A DNA stretch of 64,000 bases from Saksenaea vasiformis B4078. Lineage: Eukaryota > Mucoromycota > Mucoromycetes > Mucorales > Saksenaeaceae. The position numbers were made by a program, and so were the translations under genes. Shown here one piece after another: positions 59,137-64,000 of this stretch; positions within the stretch are counted from its first letter, which is position 1, and each line of letters opens with the position of its first letter. The stretch covers positions 186,001 to 250,000 of the forward strand of contig JNDT01002304.1 of the NCBI GenBank assembly GCA_000697055.1, given 5' to 3'. The notes beneath the pieces are model-generated. The model saw nothing but the letters and a program-made list of their open reading frames with translations, did no database searches and was not told the origin of the DNA.

Positions 59137-61463
59137 CTAAAGCACGTTTGCACTGGTGGTTGCAAAGGGATCACCGCCCCAGTCAACCACAGAACCATCA
59201 AAGTTCTGTTGGAACACAATTGTACGTACTCTGAGCTCTACTTCGTCTGGAGCAATTTCAAAGCGTTGGAACAGCTGCTCCACTTTCTCTTGGTTCGGAG
59301 GTCGTTTTTGATATGAAGTGGCACTTATAGGTATCGGTGGTAAATCATTAAAAACCTAGCTCAATTGTGAGTAACTGCAAAAATGATAGAACAAAGAATT
59401 TATCACCCTTCGGGCGAGCTTAGGATTAAAATTCTCTTGAGGTTGGTATCTTGAATGCATATTCTTCATCGCGCTTTCGATACTTCCATACTTCTTGACC
59501 ATTTGAAGGGCTCGGTTAGGTCCAATGCCACGTATTGTGGATGAGAAATCAGTCCCACAAAGGATGCACAAATCGACGAAAGCTTCGCGAGTAAGACCAA
59601 GCTCAGCACGAGCAACACATGGATCAATAGCCATTATGGGCCGTTGACGGGAGAAAAAGTAGCGAAGGAGCGGCGCATCACCAAAAACTAAAGTGTCCAA
59701 ATCTGTGCGAAAGAGTTAAGCCCTTCTTTTTCACGTCGCAGAGTGGCAAACCTTCTGACACTGTTGCGCTTGTTATCCCGGATTTTGCCAAGTTAGCACA
59801 TAGTGCTTCTGCTTCATGATGATGGCAAGAAAAACAAACATATCCTAGACTTTCCAGGAATTCTTGGCACTCGTCTCGCAACTGCTGTGTAATTCGGATA
59901 GAACGTTTTTCTGGAACGAGCATGAAAAAGCTTTACCGAGGGAACAGGAAACTTACCTAGCGATGTTAGCATTTGATTGTGGTCGTGTCTGATCTCTTCA
60001 AGGGATTCTGTAACGGACTTGACACGATCACGGATCATTTCGGTCATTACATTGCGTTCGCGTGTTGATAGTGCCTGCACTGTTCGGGTATACTTTTCCT
60101 TGTCCTGAACAGAATCAAGAGCATGTCGCAAGCTTTGTGCAATTTCCATCAATCTGTCCTCTAATCCAGTGTCCTCTCCCACATTCTCGTTATCATCTTT
60201 CTGTTTTTCCTCCATTGTCTTTAACGCCTCTTTTTCCGGTATCTCCACATTCTCTTTATCTGATTTCTCTCTTTCTAACGGTTCGTTGGCACCGATTCTC
60301 TTTATCGCATCTTCGTCATGATCTTTGGCTAATGTAGATACAGCTCGATCAGCTGCTTGCTCTACCGTTTTTTCTTTTGATAGTTCGATAGCTTTCTTTT
60401 CTTCATCTACCGTCACCGTAATATCTTTCGCTTCTTGTCGATCAGAAGCTGCTTCGAGTGAATCTGAGAGAATCTGGTTATCTTTTGTCAAAATGTCAGA
60501 GACTAAGCCGAGTGTTCGCAGACTTTTGTCCTGTTGAAATGATTCGTTTTGGATATCGCGAATTTCAGTTTTATCTGAAATTTCTGATGACAGTTTAGCT
60601 CGGTCGTGATGTCTTCCTTCTGTACTTTCGGATGTTGTCTTGTTGACATCTGCTGTGTCCTCTGTCCTCTGATCTGTTGGTTCTTTACCTGCAGCCGTAG
60701 TAACAGGTTCAATCCGCTTTTCTCCGGCATCCCAATCTACCGGATATTTAGCTAGATCGTCCTTTTTCCTTTTGACAGCTAATTTATCGGAATTCGTTGC
60801 CTCGTATGTGTCTAGCTTAGTTTCCGCTTGTGTCGAGGCTTGGGAACTAACTGTTTCTGCTTTGTCTTCCAGAGTAAGCCTTTCAAGGTTGATTTCCTCA
60901 TCAATGGTTTCCCCAGTTTGAACAGTTGTTGACAACATATCCTTGAAAGTTTGCCGTTGCATATGTTCTACTGTCAACTTCTGTGTATCTCCCGACGGCT
61001 CTTCCGCTTGTTCCATTTGAGCCTGTTGGAGTTCTTCCAAAGTCTCTCCTAACTGACTCAGAATCCGAGCAGCTGCCTGATCGGAAAGTTCGCTGCAGTT
61101 CTCTTTCGTCACTTCACACCATGACTCTAAGCGCAGCGATCGTTCGCGTTCGTACAGCAAGGAGTGTCTCACTTTGCGACGTCCTCTTTCACGTCGCTCA
61201 TGCTCATATTTTTTAGCTTCGAGTCTATATGGCCCGTCAAAGACAAATATGGGTGTAATGTCGTTCAGATCGCAAAATCGAGCCAACATGTAAAAACCAT
61301 ATATATGACGATATGGGTGCGGTTCATCGCCAAACATGAACTTATTAAGGTGGCAACTTGCATCGAATGCTATGGTTTGACCAGAAAAGGCGTTTGGTTT
61401 AACTGTTCGTATTGACTTTGGGGCATGGCGCGTCAAAAGTGCTGTCAGTCCGTGGACACCCAT
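59137..61463 (-). CDS. XPG/FEN1-family structure-specific nuclease with long acidic insert
   Basis: Minus-strand exons 59957-61463, 59752-59910, 59407-59702 and 59137-59355 join in phase to 726 residues. The N-terminal nuclease region begins MGVHGLTALL, with Asp34 (IAFDAS) and Asp76 (FVFDG). The internal region follows at about residue 505, with HEAEALCANL (Glu535/537) and SEDLDTLVFG, then CGTDFSSTIRGIGPNRAL, the last Asp plus the helix-hairpin DNA-binding turn. All metal-binding acids are present, so it should cut flaps or bubbles. Between the two halves lie about 370 residues rich in Glu, Lys, Asp, Thr and Ser without repeats, like the spacer of Rad2/XPG but different in sequence. Cellular role (repair, replication, RNA-linked) not resolved. 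Confidence 0.9.
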
Positions 61464-63540
61464 GACAGGGAAGAGTCCCTTTCCTACCCAATTGAAAAAT
61501 GCTTGATGTCAGGTTTTCATCTGAGATTGAACCTTGGCAGCCGCTTTGAACAATCGGCCAATCATAATGGAAGATGGATCAAGAGGCATAGACGATGGCG
61601 TAGCAAGGCCTCTCCACTATTCTTCTACCCTTTTTTTTTATTGCCATTAAGGGATATTTTATTCTTTTATTATCAGAAATGGGTGAAACGGATATATCAA
61701 AGGATGATGCGTTAAGGAGTCTAAGAAAGTCAAAATTTCCATTCATAGGTGATCAGTAAATCATTTTCACATCTTACATTAGAACCAACTGTATACGCAC
61801 CACTTTCTTGTCCAGTTTAGAGTATCAATCCCGGTCTGTTAATTTCTCTTTTATTTTTACAAAACTTCTGCGCAGTCTTCATTTCTTTTGATTCGACGTC
61901 GTACGGGAACAGCACAAAAATTCATGCGGTGCTCGTTTTCCCTCTAAACTGCAGATCTACATCTTTTTTCTTACCTCAACCCAATATGACCAGCAACTAT
62001 GTCTGATATTGGCGAGTATGCGGACATATATATATCATTCTACTTGTCGGTCATTATGTAGGTAAATAGTATAGTACAAATCCAAAAAGAAACTCGAGCA
62101 AAAGGAATAAGAGGGTGCTTCCACTATTGGATGGAATAAAAGAGTCCTTAGCGACTATTGATATCACAGGACAGATTATTTTTGGACTATACCTCAGGAT
62201 TTGCCTTTACCAGGGCAACCTATGCCAATGTCTATTATCATACATCATACGGGGGACGCAGCAATAGCTCATAATGAAGTCATTTTATATCGGTCATTGA
62301 CAGAGCATAATTATATAACGCAATAAAACTGTTGCTGTACCTGGGCGTACTTGAAATGATGTTGGCGCTGATTGTAAATTTTCAATGGCAAAATTCTTAT
62401 TTCTCAAGAACGTCACTATCAGTACAAAAGAACACGACTATGCAACCGTAAAAGATCATGTACGAGTCTCAATGTACTTTCGTTATTATCTATTATCTCT
62501 ATTTATCAGCTTCCACAATAATGATACAACTTGTCGCTCTATTTTCTAGCGGTATCTTCTGCTAAATTTAGTTGACCAACTAATCCCGTCTGTAAGTAAT
62601 CCGAGATAATGTCTAAAGACCGAAATAGCCGTAAATAAAAAAAAAAAATTGAATACCATGCTACTTAGAGTGCTGTTGCCAGGATTTTATGTATAGAGTC
62701 GATCTTTCCTATTGCTGTTCTTGTAACAAGCGAGCAAATCGGATCACAGAAACAATATAAAAATTATTCTAAAAATGGTGATATTCGAGACTAGTTAGTA
62801 AGAAACATCATTCGTTGGCAATGGTTCTTCCGTTATTTCACGAGTAAGACCTTTTCTACTCTGATTCCTTCACGCACGAAGAAAACACGAAATAGAGAAG
62901 TTAATTGTAAAATAATAAGTCTGTATTTCGGTATGGTACTCATCTCTATGATCCCCGTTGATTTTAACCGATCAATTACGTTTATGTGTCGTATTCAAGA
63001 TTTTGCCTGATCTGGGTTGTCTTTCTGAAAAAGGTCAAACCCACCGGGGATCAACGATAACAGTTAATAAATGGATTTAAAAGTGGAAAATAAGAGATCC
63101 CTTTTATTTTTGCTTCGTCCTATTTTTTATAGTCTAAAAAACTTTTCATTTTCGCACCTATTCAGTGGTTGTGTTTCAGAGACTGTTGCTCCCTCTGACA
63201 GGTATTGTCGATAATGACAGTCGATTTTTTGTGCACGACCGTCGTCCCAAAAATCTCTTCTGCCTAATTTGAACACGGATATTCCCCAAACGAACAACGA
63301 TGTCCGCGCCACATCTTTTTAGCAAGTTACACGTCCTCCAGTAGCACAACGGCATGAACACTCCTTTGGTATACTCGGCCATTGTCTCGTTTTATCACTT
63401 CGCAAGTTCTCCCCGTATCTTTACCATTTCCAATCTCTATCCGTTATCCTCTTCAGTATGATCATCCGAATACCTTTAGTATAAATATCCCAGTAGCGTA
63501 AATCCAAATAAATCTATCATTCGCTCGCTCTATTTTCTTG

Positions 63541-63590
63541 TCTCTTTTATTTTGCACACTATTCAAGTCGTCTTCCGTGGTCATTGATTG
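63541..63590. repeat. Short diverged direct repeat, copy 1
   Basis: Shares CTATTCAAGT, then CTTC-GTGG-CATTGATTG, with a second copy 342 bases downstream (CTATTCAAGT at 63559 and 63901). Unclassified. Confidence 0.5.
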
Positions 63591-63882
63591 GATCAGCCAA
63601 AAAGAAGTACGACACGACAAAGGCAATACAAACAGTGAGTCTTGTCGTATCCAGAAGATCTCGACCAATCGGAAGTCGAATCCCAAAAGGAAACAGCTCG
63701 GCCCTCAACCATAAACGGCATGTAGCGCAAACAACATCGACCGAACGTCATTTCCCTTTGGAAGCATTATTCCGCATTTACCTTTTTACATTTCCTGCCG
63801 ACATCGTCGAATAATTATAGCATTAGAAAAAGATATATAAGCATGAATATGAGAACGAAAAAAAGATAATCAATTGACTTTA

Positions 63883-63932
63883 TTCTTTTATTTTCTGACG
63901 CTATTCAAGTTAGCTTCTGTGGCCATTGATTG
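63883..63932. repeat. Short diverged direct repeat, copy 2
   Basis: Second copy of the 63541-63590 segment. Either could be part of an element that continues past the window end. Confidence 0.5.
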
Positions 63933-64000
63933 TGTCGTTTTCGTGGGGTGTCCGTACACAACTACTGTTTTGGCTATAAGTCCAATCAAGCTGGTAAGGG

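Larger units (their letters stand above)
61464..64000. other. Gene-poor right end
   Basis: About 2.5 kb, very AT-rich in 61.7-63.1 kb. No gene supported. A + frame at 63584-63814 and two overlapping minus frames near 63.2 kb lack recognisable features. A diverged direct repeat lies at about 63541-63590 and 63883-63932. Confidence 0.45.

Overview
This is a nuclear window from a filamentous fungus, most probably a Mucoromycota/Mucorales species. The evidence is many short introns (mostly about 45-60 nt, conventional GT-AG with a few GC-AG), an AT-rich background with long T/A runs, and recognisable fungal single-copy genes: a Not2 subunit, a Yvh1 phosphatase, mL67/Mhr1, a Uds1-domain coiled-coil protein and an Msy-type mechanosensitive channel. 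There are also decayed Tc1-like and Crypton-like DNA transposons. Exon models were built by hand from reading frame, splice sites and family conservation. Joins were checked for codon phase but not against transcripts.

Layout. At 1-11 kb lies a same-strand array of three paralogous allantoate/Dal5-type MFS transporters (1482-3152, 3961-5655, 8994-10641, all minus) with identical intron positions. A possible broken gene sits between the second and third. At 13.4-14.4 kb is a near-perfect 452-bp direct duplication, just upstream of an intact seven-exon gene (14696-16628) of unknown family whose C-terminal half carries a PD-(D/E)XK nuclease-like signature. A dead Tc1/mariner-type transposase follows (16.9-18.1 kb), then another MFS transporter and a small secreted GPI-type protein in divergent orientation (18758-21517). 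The stretch 21.5-25.8 kb is gene-poor and holds degenerate sequence.

The central part (25.8-48 kb) is ordinary euchromatic gene space: forkhead factor, secreted agmatinase-like ureohydrolase, EF-hand MscS channel, Trp-rich secreted anchored protein, senescence/spartin-domain protein, two-finger C2H2 factor, Yvh1 phosphatase, Uds1 coiled-coil protein and Not2. From 48.0 to 51.5 kb there is a decayed Crypton-like element (tyrosine recombinase plus GCR1_C DNA-binding domain). It is GC-richer than its surroundings, is preceded by a 190-bp tandem duplication and is possibly flanked by short inverted repeats. After it come mL67/Mhr1, a twin-CX9C mitochondrial protein, a chitin/polysaccharide deacetylase with Asp/His-rich ends, a LigB-type extradiol dioxygenase and an XPG/FEN1-family nuclease with a long acidic insert. 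The last 2.5 kb shows no gene.

The genes do not form one pathway. The local themes are nutrient uptake (three plus one MFS carriers), cell surface and wall (GPI protein, Trp-rich protein, deacetylase, Uds1), RNA and ribosome housekeeping (Not2, Yvh1, mL67) and mobile DNA. The most interesting unexplained item is the intact nuclease-like gene at 14.7-16.6 kb beside duplicated and transposon-derived DNA.
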